Shown here: piece after piece, positions 9,103 through 16,934 of the stretch
How the letters are laid out: each line of letters begins with the position of its first letter
Numbering within the stretch: position 1 is the first letter of the stretch
From: ZC4RG30 sp963777735
Lineage (GTDB): Bacteria > Pseudomonadota > Gammaproteobacteria > Steroidobacterales > Steroidobacteraceae
NCBI GenBank assembly: GCA_963777735.1
Contig: CAVZRQ010000005.1
Coordinates: 558,001 to 622,000 of the forward strand
Reading direction: 5' to 3'
Length of the DNA stretch: 64,000 bases
The notes under the pieces: model-generated
What the model was told of the DNA's origin: nothing
The model's input: only the letters and a program-made list of their open reading frames with translations
Database searches by the model: none
Position numbers and translations under genes: made by a program

Positions 9103-9528
9103 ATGCGTTCAAGAATTGCACTTTCCTGGGTAGTGATGATTGCGCTCGCGCTGGCTTCATCGGGCCTGCACGCGCATCACTCGCTGTCCGGCCAGTTCGA
9201 CGTCGCACAGACCTTCGAGCTGAATGGCGTGGTGTCGCGAGTGGACTGGGTCAATCCGCACACTTACATCCATGTCGACGTGAAGCAGGCTGATGGCACG
9301 TCGCTCACTTACAAACTTGAATCGTTGCCCGTCGCAATGATGCGCAAGGCGGGATTGTCGCGGCAGGAATTGCTGGGAGATGGCAAGCCCGTGCACTTCA
9401 AGGCCCACCCGGCCCGCAATGGCACGGTCACCCTCGGCTACCTGGTGCTGCTGAAGCTCGCCGATGGCCGCGAGATCCAGTTTGCGCGCGTGCCGGGTGC
9501 CGAAGATCCATCAGGAGGCGGGCGATGA
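9103..9528 (+). CDS. Secreted DUF6152-like protein, copy 3
   Basis: A 141-residue diverged paralogue of the two minus-strand copies. The ATG at 9103 has AGGGAG upstream and gives a signal peptide (MRSRIALSWVVMIALALASS) cleaved probably at LHA|HHS. It keeps His-His-Ser, FD, a G-V pair, WVNPH, ADG and LADG, but loses the GWK and PLRD details, so it is a different subgroup. The stop overlaps the next ATG by four bases, implying translational coupling to the 9525 gene. Only 34 bases separate it from the gene before, so 8289-10343 looks like one operon. Confidence 0.75.
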   Translation: MRSRIALSWVVMIALALASSGLHAHHSLSGQFDVAQTFELNGVVSRVDWVNPHTYIHVDVKQADGTSLTYKLESLPVAMMRKAGLSRQELLGDGKPVHFKAHPARNGTVTLGYLVLLKLADGREIQFARVPGAEDPSGGGR

Positions 9529-10343
9529 GTACGCGTTACATCGGTGGTTCGTTGCTGTGTGTGCTGGTGGCCGGTATCGCCCTCGCTGCAGCGCCGACCA
9601 CGCCAGACACTCCGCGCCTGCCCGACGGGCGCCCCGATCTCAATGGCACCTGGGACAATGGCGGTGGCATCGACTTCCTGCGTCCGGAGCAGCGAGCAGA
9701 CGGATCACTGTGCATCAGTGGCTGCCCGCCAGCGGCCGCACCAGCGGCCCCATCGGCACCGGCTCCTGCAGCGGCCCGCCCGCCACCTGACCGGCCGCGT
9801 TACCTGCCGCAGTTCACGGCGCGGGTGGAAGACCTGCGCAAGCGGCAACAGAAAGAGGATCCGGTGTTGCGCTGCCAGCCGCCTGGCGTGCCGCGCATCG
9901 GCCCCCCGGACAAGATCATGCAGACAGCGCGTGAAATTGTGTTCCTTTATGAGGATGTCTCCGGGCCATTCTTCCGGATCGTGCCGCTGCGGCCCGGAGT
10001 GCGCCGCATCGATGACAGCGAAAGCTACCTGGGTGATGCCACCGGCCGCTGGGAAGGCGACACCCTGGTAGTCGAGACCACCAACTTCAATGCAATGACG
10101 TGGCTGACGGATGATGGCTCCTTCCATACGCCTGCCCTGAAGGTGACGGAATGGCTGACCCGCCGCGGCAACCAGATCGAATACCGCTCCCGGGTGGAAG
10201 ACCCGACAGTGCTTTCAGAGCCGTGGCTGCCACGGCCGAGGCAAATGGTGCTCTCCGAACTTGAAATGGCCGAGCCCGCTCCCTGTGTGGAACAGGATCT
10301 TTCCCACATGGTGGACGATACCTTTCATACCAACCCCCGCTGA
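9525..10343 (+). CDS. Secreted protein of unknown function with GRWEGDTLVV motif, copy 2
   Basis: A 272-residue exported protein (signal peptide about 1-22). LPDGRPDLNGTWDN follows, then a low-complexity Ala/Pro linker around residues 70-90. The conserved part includes LRCQPPGVPRIG, IVFLYED and GRWEGDTLVVETTNFN. The last motif and the CxPPGxPR element match the gene at 8289, so the two are diverged paralogues that differ mainly in the linker. Its ATG overlaps the preceding stop. No catalytic signature is recognisable. It is the last gene before the promoter of the rimP operon. Confidence 0.75.
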   Translation: MSTRYIGGSLLCVLVAGIALAAAPTTPDTPRLPDGRPDLNGTWDNGGGIDFLRPEQRADGSLCISGCPPAAAPAAPSAPAPAAARPPPDRPRYLPQFTARVEDLRKRQQKEDPVLRCQPPGVPRIGPPDKIMQTAREIVFLYEDVSGPFFRIVPLRPGVRRIDDSESYLGDATGRWEGDTLVVETTNFNAMTWLTDDGSFHTPALKVTEWLTRRGNQIEYRSRVEDPTVLSEPWLPRPRQMVLSELEMAEPAPCVEQDLSHMVDDTFHTNPR

Positions 10344-10403
10344 CCTTGGGGGGTTGGGGGCCGCAGGGCTGGCCTGAATGGAAATATTCAGTCCCTGCCG
10401 GGG

Positions 10404-10432
10404 TTTACGTGCCGCCCGCGAAGTCCTACAAT
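10404..10432 (+). promoter_or_regulatory. Sigma-70-type promoter of the rimP-nusA-infB operon
   Basis: TTTACG, a 17-base spacer and TACAAT (10427-10432) form a good housekeeping promoter. It lies about 140 bases before rimP and directly upstream of two tandem terminator-like hairpins. Confidence 0.65.
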
Positions 10433-10479
10433 CCCGGCCCCGCTTGGAGGGTCAGGCGGGTGGAAGTTTCGAATGCTTG

Positions 10480-10503
10480 AAGGGCCCCCACGCGGGGCCT
10501 TTT
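10480..10503 (+). terminator. Leader hairpin 1 (attenuator-like)
   Basis: GGCCCC and GGGGCC pair around a CACGC loop, with a short AAG/CTT extension and one bulge, then four T. It lies in the transcribed leader of the rimP operon, so it would act as an attenuator rather than an operon end. Confidence 0.5.
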
Positions 10504-10512
10504 GCTTATTGG

Positions 10513-10534
10513 AGGGCCGACAGGGCCCTTTTTT
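10513..10534 (+). terminator. Leader hairpin 2 (attenuator-like)
   Basis: AGGGCC, loop GACAG, GGCCCT, then six T (10529-10534). This is a textbook intrinsic terminator placed 39 bases before the rimP start. The GGGCCC cores of hairpins 1 and 2 are self-complementary, so the two could also pair with each other as an alternative fold. Confidence 0.6.
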
Positions 10535-10572
10535 GTTTGTCCGTCCCGGTGGGCGGGGAGAGTGGTCGAGTC

Positions 10573-11109
10573 ATGGTGCGGGAGCGCCTGATAGCACTGA
10601 GCGAGCCGTTGCTGGCCCGGCTGGGATACGAGCTGGTCGACATCGAGTATGCGGCAACGCATTCCGAGGCGACGCTCCGGGTGTACATCGACTGGCCGGA
10701 CGGCAAGATGCCGGCTGAAAAGGCAGCGCTGCCGGATGACGGCACGCGCGCCTTCGATGGCATCGGCGTGGAAGATTGTGAGCGTGTCAGCCGCGAGCTG
10801 TCGGCGCTGCTGGATGTGGAAGACCCGATCGCTGTGCCGTATCAGCTGGAGGTGTCTTCGCCCGGTGCAGACAGGATTCTGCGCACCGTGCCGCACTACC
10901 AGCGGCATGTCGGCCAGCGGGTGCATGTGGAGCTCAACGCCGCCCGTGATGGCAGACGCCGGTTTACCGGCGACATGACCCGGGCGGGTGAAGAGGATTT
11001 TGAATTGAACGTGGATGAGTCGGTGGTGACTGTCCGTTATGCCGAGGTGGAAAAGACCCGCCTGGCGCCGGACTGGTCGCGCAAGAAGCGTCGAGGTAAG
11101 AAGAAATGA
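10573..11109 (+). CDS. rimP: Ribosome maturation factor RimP
   Basis: Cytoplasmic factor for 30S subunit assembly. The ATG at 10573 follows GGGGAGAG and yields MVRERLIALSEPLLARLGYE, the normal family N-terminus. The family motif appears as LEVSSPGADRIL. The product has 178 residues against about 150 usually. The excess is an insert of about 20 residues (roughly 45-63, charged and Pro/Ala-containing) between YIDWPDG and IGVEDCERVSRE. The tail is very basic (RKKRRGKKK). Its stop overlaps the nusA start (ATGATG), and it is first in the nusA-infB operon, as in other Proteobacteria. Confidence 0.95.
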   Translation: MVRERLIALSEPLLARLGYELVDIEYAATHSEATLRVYIDWPDGKMPAEKAALPDDGTRAFDGIGVEDCERVSRELSALLDVEDPIAVPYQLEVSSPGADRILRTVPHYQRHVGQRVHVELNAARDGRRRFTGDMTRAGEEDFELNVDESVVTVRYAEVEKTRLAPDWSRKKRRGKKK

Positions 11110-12605
11110 TGAACAAAGAAATCCTGATGGTTGTCGATGCCGTTTCCAACGAGAAAGGCGTCGAGAAGGAAATCATCTTCGAAGCGCTGGAAGCGGCGCT
11201 GGCTGCGGCCACTCGCAAGAAACACGGCGAGGAATGGGACGTGCGCGTCGCCATCAACCGCAAGACCGGTGACTACGAAACCTTCCGTCGCTGGAAGGTG
11301 TTTGCCGATGATTCCACCGAGCTGGAAACCCCCGATCGCGAGCTGCGTCTCGACGACGCGCTGGATCTGAGCAAGGACGCCGAACCGGGCGGCTATGTGG
11401 AAGAGCCGATGGAATCAGTGGCCTTCGGCCGCATCGCTGCCCAGCAGGCCAAGCAGGTCATGGTGCAGAAGGTGCGCGAAGCAGAACGCGCCCAGGTGGT
11501 CGACCTCTTCCAGGATCGCATCAACACGCTGGTGAGCGGCGTGGTCAAGCGCGTCGACCGCAATGGCATCTTCGTGGACCTCGGCAACAATGCCGAAGGT
11601 TTCATCTCCCGTACCGACATGATCCCGCGCGAAGCACTCAAGCCGCAGGATCGCGTCAAGGCCTTCCTGAAGGATGTGCGCAACGAGCCACGCGGTCCGC
11701 AGCTGTTCCTGTCGCGCACCGCGCCGGAATTCCTGATCGAACTCTTCAAGCTGGAAGTGCCGGAAGTCGGCCAGGGCACCATCGAGATCCTGGGTGCCGC
11801 CCGCGATGCCGGTGTGCGCGCCAAGATTGCGGTGCGCAGCAACGAGCCGCGCATCGATCCGGTCGGTGCCTGCGTCGGCATGCGCGGTTCGCGCGTGCAG
11901 GCGGTTTCGAATGAAATCGCCGGCGAACGCGTCGACATCATTCCCTTCGACGACAACCCCGCCCAGTTCGTCATCAATGCCATGTCGCCGGCCGAAGTGC
12001 AGTCGATCGTGGTCGATGAAGACTCGCACAGCATGGATATCGCTGTGGCCGAGGAGAAGCTCTCCCAGGCCATCGGCCGCGGCGGGCAGAACATCCGTCT
12101 GGCGAGCCAGCTCACCGGCTGGGAACTGAACGTCATGACCGAGTCCGATGCCGAGGCGAAGAGCGAGTCCGAGTCCTCGCGCCTGGTGCAGATGTTCATG
12201 AAGTCGCTGGACGTCGACGCCGACGTGGCCACGATCCTTGCGCAGGAAGGCTTCTCGACCATCGAGGAACTGGCCTATGTGCCGGTCAGCGAGCTGGCCT
12301 CGATCGACGCCTTCGACGAAGACCTGGTCAAGGAACTGCGCAATCGCGCCCGCGACGTGCTGCTGACGCAGGCCATTGCGAGCGAAGAGAGTCTGGAGAG
12401 CACCATGCCTTCGGACGACTTGCTGGCGCTCACAGGCATGAATCCGGATCTGGCGCTGGCGCTGTCGCAGCGCGGGGTGCGCACGCGCGAGCAGCTGGCC
12501 GAGCAGTCGGTCGATGATCTCGCGGATATCGACGGGCTGGACGAGGCGGGCGCGGGCACGCTGATCATGAAAGCCCGCGAACACTGGTTTCAGGCGGAGA
12601 AATAG
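11106..12605 (+). CDS. nusA: Transcription termination/antitermination protein NusA
   Basis: Binds RNA polymerase and nascent RNA and modulates pausing, termination and antitermination. The 499 residues show the full gamma/betaproteobacterial architecture. An N-terminal RNAP-binding domain comes first. An S1 domain covers about residues 138-202 (GVVKRVDRNGIFVDLG). Two KH domains follow (second with AIGRGGQNIRLASQ), and then two C-terminal acidic helix-hairpin-helix repeats (EEGFSTIEEL-like and the final DLADIDGLDE). It is coupled to rimP by a four-base overlap and lies 19 bases before infB. The leader terminators upstream fit NusA autoregulation, known for the E. coli operon. Confidence 0.97.
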   Translation: MMNKEILMVVDAVSNEKGVEKEIIFEALEAALAAATRKKHGEEWDVRVAINRKTGDYETFRRWKVFADDSTELETPDRELRLDDALDLSKDAEPGGYVEEPMESVAFGRIAAQQAKQVMVQKVREAERAQVVDLFQDRINTLVSGVVKRVDRNGIFVDLGNNAEGFISRTDMIPREALKPQDRVKAFLKDVRNEPRGPQLFLSRTAPEFLIELFKLEVPEVGQGTIEILGAARDAGVRAKIAVRSNEPRIDPVGACVGMRGSRVQAVSNEIAGERVDIIPFDDNPAQFVINAMSPAEVQSIVVDEDSHSMDIAVAEEKLSQAIGRGGQNIRLASQLTGWELNVMTESDAEAKSESESSRLVQMFMKSLDVDADVATILAQEGFSTIEELAYVPVSELASIDAFDEDLVKELRNRARDVLLTQAIASEESLESTMPSDDLLALTGMNPDLALALSQRGVRTREQLAEQSVDDLADIDGLDEAGAGTLIMKAREHWFQAEK

Positions 12606-12624
12606 GCCGTAACGGAGCAACACC

Positions 12625-15204
12625 ATGGCTGAAGTCACCGTCTCGCAATTTGCCGATGTATTGAAAGTCCCTGTGGACCGGCTGCTCGTGCAGCTGGAAC
12701 AGGCCGGAATCACCGTGTCCGGTGCTGACGACATGATCAGCGACGATGCCAAGATGGAACTGCTGACGCATCTGCGTCGCAGCCATGGCAGCGGCGAGGA
12801 AACCACTGCGGCACCCAACAAGATCACGCTCAAGCGCAAGACGCAGACCGAGCTGAAGATGGCGAGCACGCAGGGTCGTGCCCGTACCGTCAACGTGGAA
12901 GTGCGCGTCAAGCGCACCTACGTGAAGCGTGATGTCCTGGAGGAGCAGAACCGGGCGCAGCAGGAACAGGCCGATCTCAAGCTCAGGGAAATCGAAGCCG
13001 CGCAGCAGCTCGAGGCCGACAAGGTCGAATCCGAGCGGCGCGAGCAGGAGCGCGTGGAGCAGGAGAACCGGCGCCGCGTGGAAGAGGAGCAGCAGCGGCT
13101 GCGGCAGGCCGAAGAAGGTCGTCGCGCCGTCGAGCAGCGCGAGCGGGATGACGCCGAGCGTTCCCGCCGTGCACCCGAGGTGAAGGCGCCGCAGGAGCCG
13201 GTGCGCGCCGAACCCAAGGTCGAGGCCAGGAAGGTCGAGGCCAAGGTCGAACACAAGAAGCCCGAAACACGCACCTCCTCGGAACCTTCGCGCGGTGCCC
13301 CGGGCACCCGCTATGGGCGCCAGGAACTGCATGTTGCCGGAGGCGATGCGTCCCGCTTCAAGAAGAAGAAGACCCGCTTCCGCGGTCGCCCGGCCACGCC
13401 CGATGGCGAGCAGAAGCACGGCTTCGAGATGCCCACCGCGCCGGTGAAGCGCGAAGTGGCAGTCAGCGAGACGATCACGGTCGCCGAGCTGGCGCAGCGC
13501 ATGGCGGTCAAGGCCAACGAAGTCATCAAGACTTTGATGGGTCTTGGCGTGATGGCCACGATCAACCAGTCCCTCGACCAGGACACCGCGGTGCTGGTCA
13601 TCGAGGAAATGGGCCACGAGGCCCGGCTGGTCAAGGAAAACGAGATCGAGGAAGACATCCAGGGCATCAGCGAGAGCGACAGCAGTGTCGAAGAGCTGCC
13701 GCGTCCGCCGGTGGTCACTGTCATGGGGCACGTCGACCACGGCAAGACTTCACTGCTCGATTACATTCGTCGCACCAAGGTGGCAGCTGGCGAAGCCGGC
13801 GGCATTACCCAGCATATCGGTGCCTATCACGTGGATACACCGCGTGGGGTCGTGACCTTCCTCGATACCCCGGGTCACGCGGCCTTTACTGCCATGCGTG
13901 CGCGTGGCGCCAAGGCCACGGACGTGGTGGTGCTGGTGGTTGCCGCCGATGACGGCGTCATGCCGCAGACCATCGAGGCTGCCGAACAGGCTCGTGCTGC
14001 CGGCGTGCCGATCGTCGTGGCCGTCAACAAGATCGACAAGCCCGATGCCGACGCCGAGCGCGTACGCGTGGAACTCGCGAAACACAACGTCGTCTCGGAA
14101 GAGTGGGGCGGCAGCGACATCTTCGTGCAGGTATCGGCCAAGACCGGTCAGGGCATCGACGATCTGCTCGAAGCCATCCTGCTGCAGGCCGAACTGCTGG
14201 AGCTGAAGGCGCCGCGCGACGGCCTGGCATCCGGCGTGGTCATCGAGTCCAGCATGGAAAAGGGCCGCGGCGCCGTGGCCACCGTGCTGGTCAAGCGCGG
14301 CACCCTGAAACTTGGTGATCCGATCCTCGCCGGCCAGCAGTTTGGCCGCGTGCGCGCCATGTTCGACGAGACCGGCAAGGCCGTGAAAGAGGCCCTGCCA
14401 TCGATGCCGGTGGTGGTGCTCGGACTCACCGGCGCACCCAATGCCGGCGACGATCTGCTGGTGGTGGAAAGCGATCGCAAGGCCCGCGAAGTGGCGCTGC
14501 ATCGCCAGAGCCGTCATCGCGACAACCGCGTTGCGGGCCGCGCTCCGGCCACCGCCGAAGACGTGTTCTCGCAGATGGAAGACGCCAAGATCAGCATCAT
14601 TCCGGTGCTGATCAAGACCGACGTGCAGGGCAGCGCCGAAGCGTTGCGCCAGGCGCTCGACAAACTCTCGACCGCAGAAGTACAGGTCAAGGTGCTGGGG
14701 TCGAATGTCGGTGGCATCACCGCGTCGGATATCCAGCAGGCCGCGTCTTCCAAGGCGCGTGTCATCGGCTTCAATGTGCGGGCCGATTCCGGCGCGCGCG
14801 AGGCCATGAAGGACACCGGCGTCGAAGTGCGTTACTACAGCATCATCTATGAAGCCATCGATGACGTGAAGGCGTTGATGAGCGGCATGCTGGCCCCGGA
14901 GATCAAGGAAACGATCGTCGGTGTGGCGCAGGTGCGCGATGTGTTCCGCTCCAGCAAGTTCGGCGTGGTGGCCGGCTGCCTCATCATGGAAGGCACGGTC
15001 AAGCGCAACAATCCGATCCGCGTGCTGCGCGAGAGCGTGGTGATCTTCGAAGGTGCGCTGGAATCGCTGCGCCGTTTCAAGGACGACGTGAACGAAGTGC
15101 GTGCCGGCACCGAGTGCGGCATCGGCGTGAAGAACTACCAGGACGTCCGGCCGGGCGACCAGATCGAGTGCTTCTCGCGCGTTGAAGTCGCGCGCAGCAT
15201 CTGA
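12625..15204 (+). CDS. infB: Translation initiation factor IF-2
   Basis: GTPase that delivers initiator tRNA to the 30S subunit. The 859 residues split into an IF2-N segment (1-50), a long Lys/Glu/Arg-rich linker of low complexity (about 100-240), and a second IF2-N motif (about 285-340, TVAELAQRMAVKANEVIKTL). The GTPase domain starts near 366 with GHVDHGKTSLLDYI, DTPGHAAF and NKIDKPDAD. Domains II-IV follow to the C-terminus. GGAG lies nine bases before the ATG. The normal partners nusA and rbfA flank it. Confidence 0.97.
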   Translation: MAEVTVSQFADVLKVPVDRLLVQLEQAGITVSGADDMISDDAKMELLTHLRRSHGSGEETTAAPNKITLKRKTQTELKMASTQGRARTVNVEVRVKRTYVKRDVLEEQNRAQQEQADLKLREIEAAQQLEADKVESERREQERVEQENRRRVEEEQQRLRQAEEGRRAVEQRERDDAERSRRAPEVKAPQEPVRAEPKVEARKVEAKVEHKKPETRTSSEPSRGAPGTRYGRQELHVAGGDASRFKKKKTRFRGRPATPDGEQKHGFEMPTAPVKREVAVSETITVAELAQRMAVKANEVIKTLMGLGVMATINQSLDQDTAVLVIEEMGHEARLVKENEIEEDIQGISESDSSVEELPRPPVVTVMGHVDHGKTSLLDYIRRTKVAAGEAGGITQHIGAYHVDTPRGVVTFLDTPGHAAFTAMRARGAKATDVVVLVVAADDGVMPQTIEAAEQARAAGVPIVVAVNKIDKPDADAERVRVELAKHNVVSEEWGGSDIFVQVSAKTGQGIDDLLEAILLQAELLELKAPRDGLASGVVIESSMEKGRGAVATVLVKRGTLKLGDPILAGQQFGRVRAMFDETGKAVKEALPSMPVVVLGLTGAPNAGDDLLVVESDRKAREVALHRQSRHRDNRVAGRAPATAEDVFSQMEDAKISIIPVLIKTDVQGSAEALRQALDKLSTAEVQVKVLGSNVGGITASDIQQAASSKARVIGFNVRADSGAREAMKDTGVEVRYYSIIYEAIDDVKALMSGMLAPEIKETIVGVAQVRDVFRSSKFGVVAGCLIMEGTVKRNNPIRVLRESVVIFEGALESLRRFKDDVNEVRAGTECGIGVKNYQDVRPGDQIECFSRVEVARSI

Positions 15205-15227
15205 CCCCCGTAGTTGAGCGAAGAGTA

Positions 15228-15596
15228 ATGGCGACGCGTGGTTCAGGAAGCAGCCGGTTGCAGCGCATGGAAGCGCAGATGCAGCGCGTGCTGTCGGAAC
15301 TGATCTCCCGCGAGGTGCGTGATCCGCGGGTTGGCCCCGTGACCATCACGCAGGTGGAGCTGGCGCGTGACCTCAGTCATGCGCAGATCTACTTCGTGCC
15401 GCTTGGCGGCGACCAGTCCGGACATCCCGAAGCCCTCGCTGGCCTGCGTGCGGCGGCTGGGTTCCTGCGAGGTGAGGTGGGTCGCCAGGTCGGGCTGCGG
15501 CATGCGCCGCGCCTGGATTTCGTCGCGGATGAGTCCTTCGACCGCGCCGCGCATCTGACGGCGCTGATCAACGCCTCCAACAAGCCGCAGTCCTGA
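15228..15596 (+). CDS. rbfA: Ribosome-binding factor A
   Basis: Small KH-fold protein (122 aa) that binds the 30S subunit and helps 16S rRNA 5'-end maturation and cold adaptation. Recognisable family stretches are SRLQRMEAQMQRVLSELI near the start, VRDPRVGPVTITQVELARDL, and the C-terminal LDFVADESFDRAAHLTALI. Length is typical. It is separated from truB by a single base, so the two are almost certainly co-translated. Confidence 0.95.
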   Translation: MATRGSGSSRLQRMEAQMQRVLSELISREVRDPRVGPVTITQVELARDLSHAQIYFVPLGGDQSGHPEALAGLRAAAGFLRGEVGRQVGLRHAPRLDFVADESFDRAAHLTALINASNKPQS

Positions 15597-15597
15597 C

Positions 15598-16503
15598 ATG
15601 GTTCACGGCATCCTGTTGCTCGACAAGCCGCTGGGCTTGAGTTCGAGCTCCGCGGTACAGCGCGTGCGTCGGGCCTTCGGCCGCATCAAGGCAGGCCACA
15701 CGGGCAGCCTCGATCCCCTCGCCACCGGCATGCTGCCCATTTGCCTTGGTGAGGCCACCAAGGTCGCCGGTTACCTGCTTGAGGGCGACAAGGAATACGA
15801 ATTCACGGCGCGCTTCGGCGCGCGCCGCACCACCGGCGACCTGGAAGGCGAAATCGTCGAGGAGCTTCCCGTTCCCGCAGATCTCGCCGCCGTGCTCACT
15901 GCTGCGCTCCCGGCATTCCATGGGCCCATCTCCCAGGTGCCACCCATGTATTCGGCACTTAAACGCGATGGCCAACCGCTGTACAAGCTGGCCCGCCAGG
16001 GCATCGAGGTCGAGCGCGAGGCCCGGTCCGTTGTCATCCACGCTTTGCAGCTGCATGCGGTAAGTGGCGATGAGGCCCATTTCAGCGTCCGCTGCTCCAA
16101 GGGCACCTACGTGCGAACCCTCGCGGAAGACCTCGCGCGCGCGGTTGGCAGCTGCGCCCACCTGACAGCGCTGCGCCGCACCACCGTGGCGCCATTCCCG
16201 GGAACGGGCATGGTGACGCTTGCGGCACTGGAAGCCGCCGGCCCTGGCAGCGTCATGTTGCTGGCTCCGGACGCCGCGCTGGCGCATCTCGTGGCCGTGG
16301 AACTGGACGTCGAGCGGACTGCGCGACTGCGGATGGGGCAGACCGTCGGGTGCCCCAGCCCGGTTCCGGAACCCGGCCTCGTGCGGGTTTACGCGCCAGA
16401 TGGACAGTTTCTGGGAATCGGGCAGGTCGGGACCAGCGACGCCGCCAGGCCCATTCTGAAGCCAGTCCGTCTTTTCAACGATTTAGGTTCGAATCCGACT
16501 TGA
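15598..16503 (+). CDS. truB: tRNA pseudouridine(55) synthase TruB
   Basis: Converts U55 to pseudouridine in the T-loop of elongator tRNAs. The 301-residue protein has GILLLDKPLGLSSS and the catalytic motif HTGSLDPLATGMLP with the nucleophile Asp39. The later CSKGTYVRTLAEDL segment and a C-terminal PUA-like region (about 245-300) are also present. The ATG lies one base after the rbfA stop. The rpsO promoter overlaps its stop codon, so rpsO can be transcribed both from the long operon and independently. Confidence 0.96.
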   Translation: MVHGILLLDKPLGLSSSSAVQRVRRAFGRIKAGHTGSLDPLATGMLPICLGEATKVAGYLLEGDKEYEFTARFGARRTTGDLEGEIVEELPVPADLAAVLTAALPAFHGPISQVPPMYSALKRDGQPLYKLARQGIEVEREARSVVIHALQLHAVSGDEAHFSVRCSKGTYVRTLAEDLARAVGSCAHLTALRRTTVAPFPGTGMVTLAALEAAGPGSVMLLAPDAALAHLVAVELDVERTARLRMGQTVGCPSPVPEPGLVRVYAPDGQFLGIGQVGTSDAARPILKPVRLFNDLGSNPT

Positions 16504-16528
16504 GCGGCTTCGGCACCGCGGTTAGAAT
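16500..16528 (+). promoter_or_regulatory. Promoter of rpsO
   Basis: TTGAGC, a 17-base spacer and TAGAAT (16523-16528). It overlaps the truB stop codon and ends 26 bases before the rpsO ATG, in agreement with the separate rpsO promoter known in E. coli. Confidence 0.7.
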
Positions 16529-16554
16529 GCCGCGCTTTCCACAAGGGCCCAAAA

Positions 16555-16824
16555 ATGGCGTTATCGACTGAAAAAAAGACCGGCATCCTCTCGAAGTTTG
16601 GCCGCGACCCGAAAGACACAGGTTCTCCTGAAGTCCAGATCGCGTTGCTGTCCGAGCGGATCACCGGACTCGGTGGCCACTTCACTGCGCACAAGAGTGA
16701 TCATTCCTCGCGTCGCGGTCTGGTGAAGATGGTGAACCAGCGTCGCAAGCTGCTGGACTACCTGAAGTCCACCAAGCCGCAGAAATATCAGGAAGTCGTC
16801 GAGCGGCTCGGACTGCGCCGCTAG
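16555..16824 (+). CDS. rpsO: 30S ribosomal protein S15
   Basis: Primary 16S rRNA-binding protein of the 30S platform. The 89 residues match the family from MALSTEKKTGILSKFGRD through TGSPEVQIALLSERI, HFTAHKSDHSSRRGL and MVNQRRKLLDYLK to the basic C-terminus. Length is exact for the family. The short leader (16529-16554) would be the place for the S15 autoregulatory RNA fold, which I cannot confirm by eye. pnp follows, as in most Proteobacteria. Confidence 0.98.
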   Translation: MALSTEKKTGILSKFGRDPKDTGSPEVQIALLSERITGLGGHFTAHKSDHSSRRGLVKMVNQRRKLLDYLKSTKPQKYQEVVERLGLRR

Positions 16825-16836
16825 CCGACAACCCCT

Positions 16837-16867
16837 TCGGGCCGCGCCATGAAACTGCGCGGCCCGA
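16837..16867 (+). promoter_or_regulatory. rpsO-pnp intercistronic hairpin, possible RNase III/PNPase control site
   Basis: A perfect 11-bp stem (TCGGGCCGCGC / GCGCGGCCCGA) with a nine-base loop. It begins 13 bases after rpsO. No T-tract follows, so it is unlikely to be an intrinsic terminator. In E. coli a hairpin in this gap is cut by RNase III and mediates PNPase autoregulation; the same role here is inference from position and shape. Confidence 0.55.
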
Positions 16868-16934
16868 ATCGTATGTGGCACCAGAAAAAAATGTGTGCCT
16901 TCAAAACAGCATCAATCGTTGAGGTCAAGCAATC

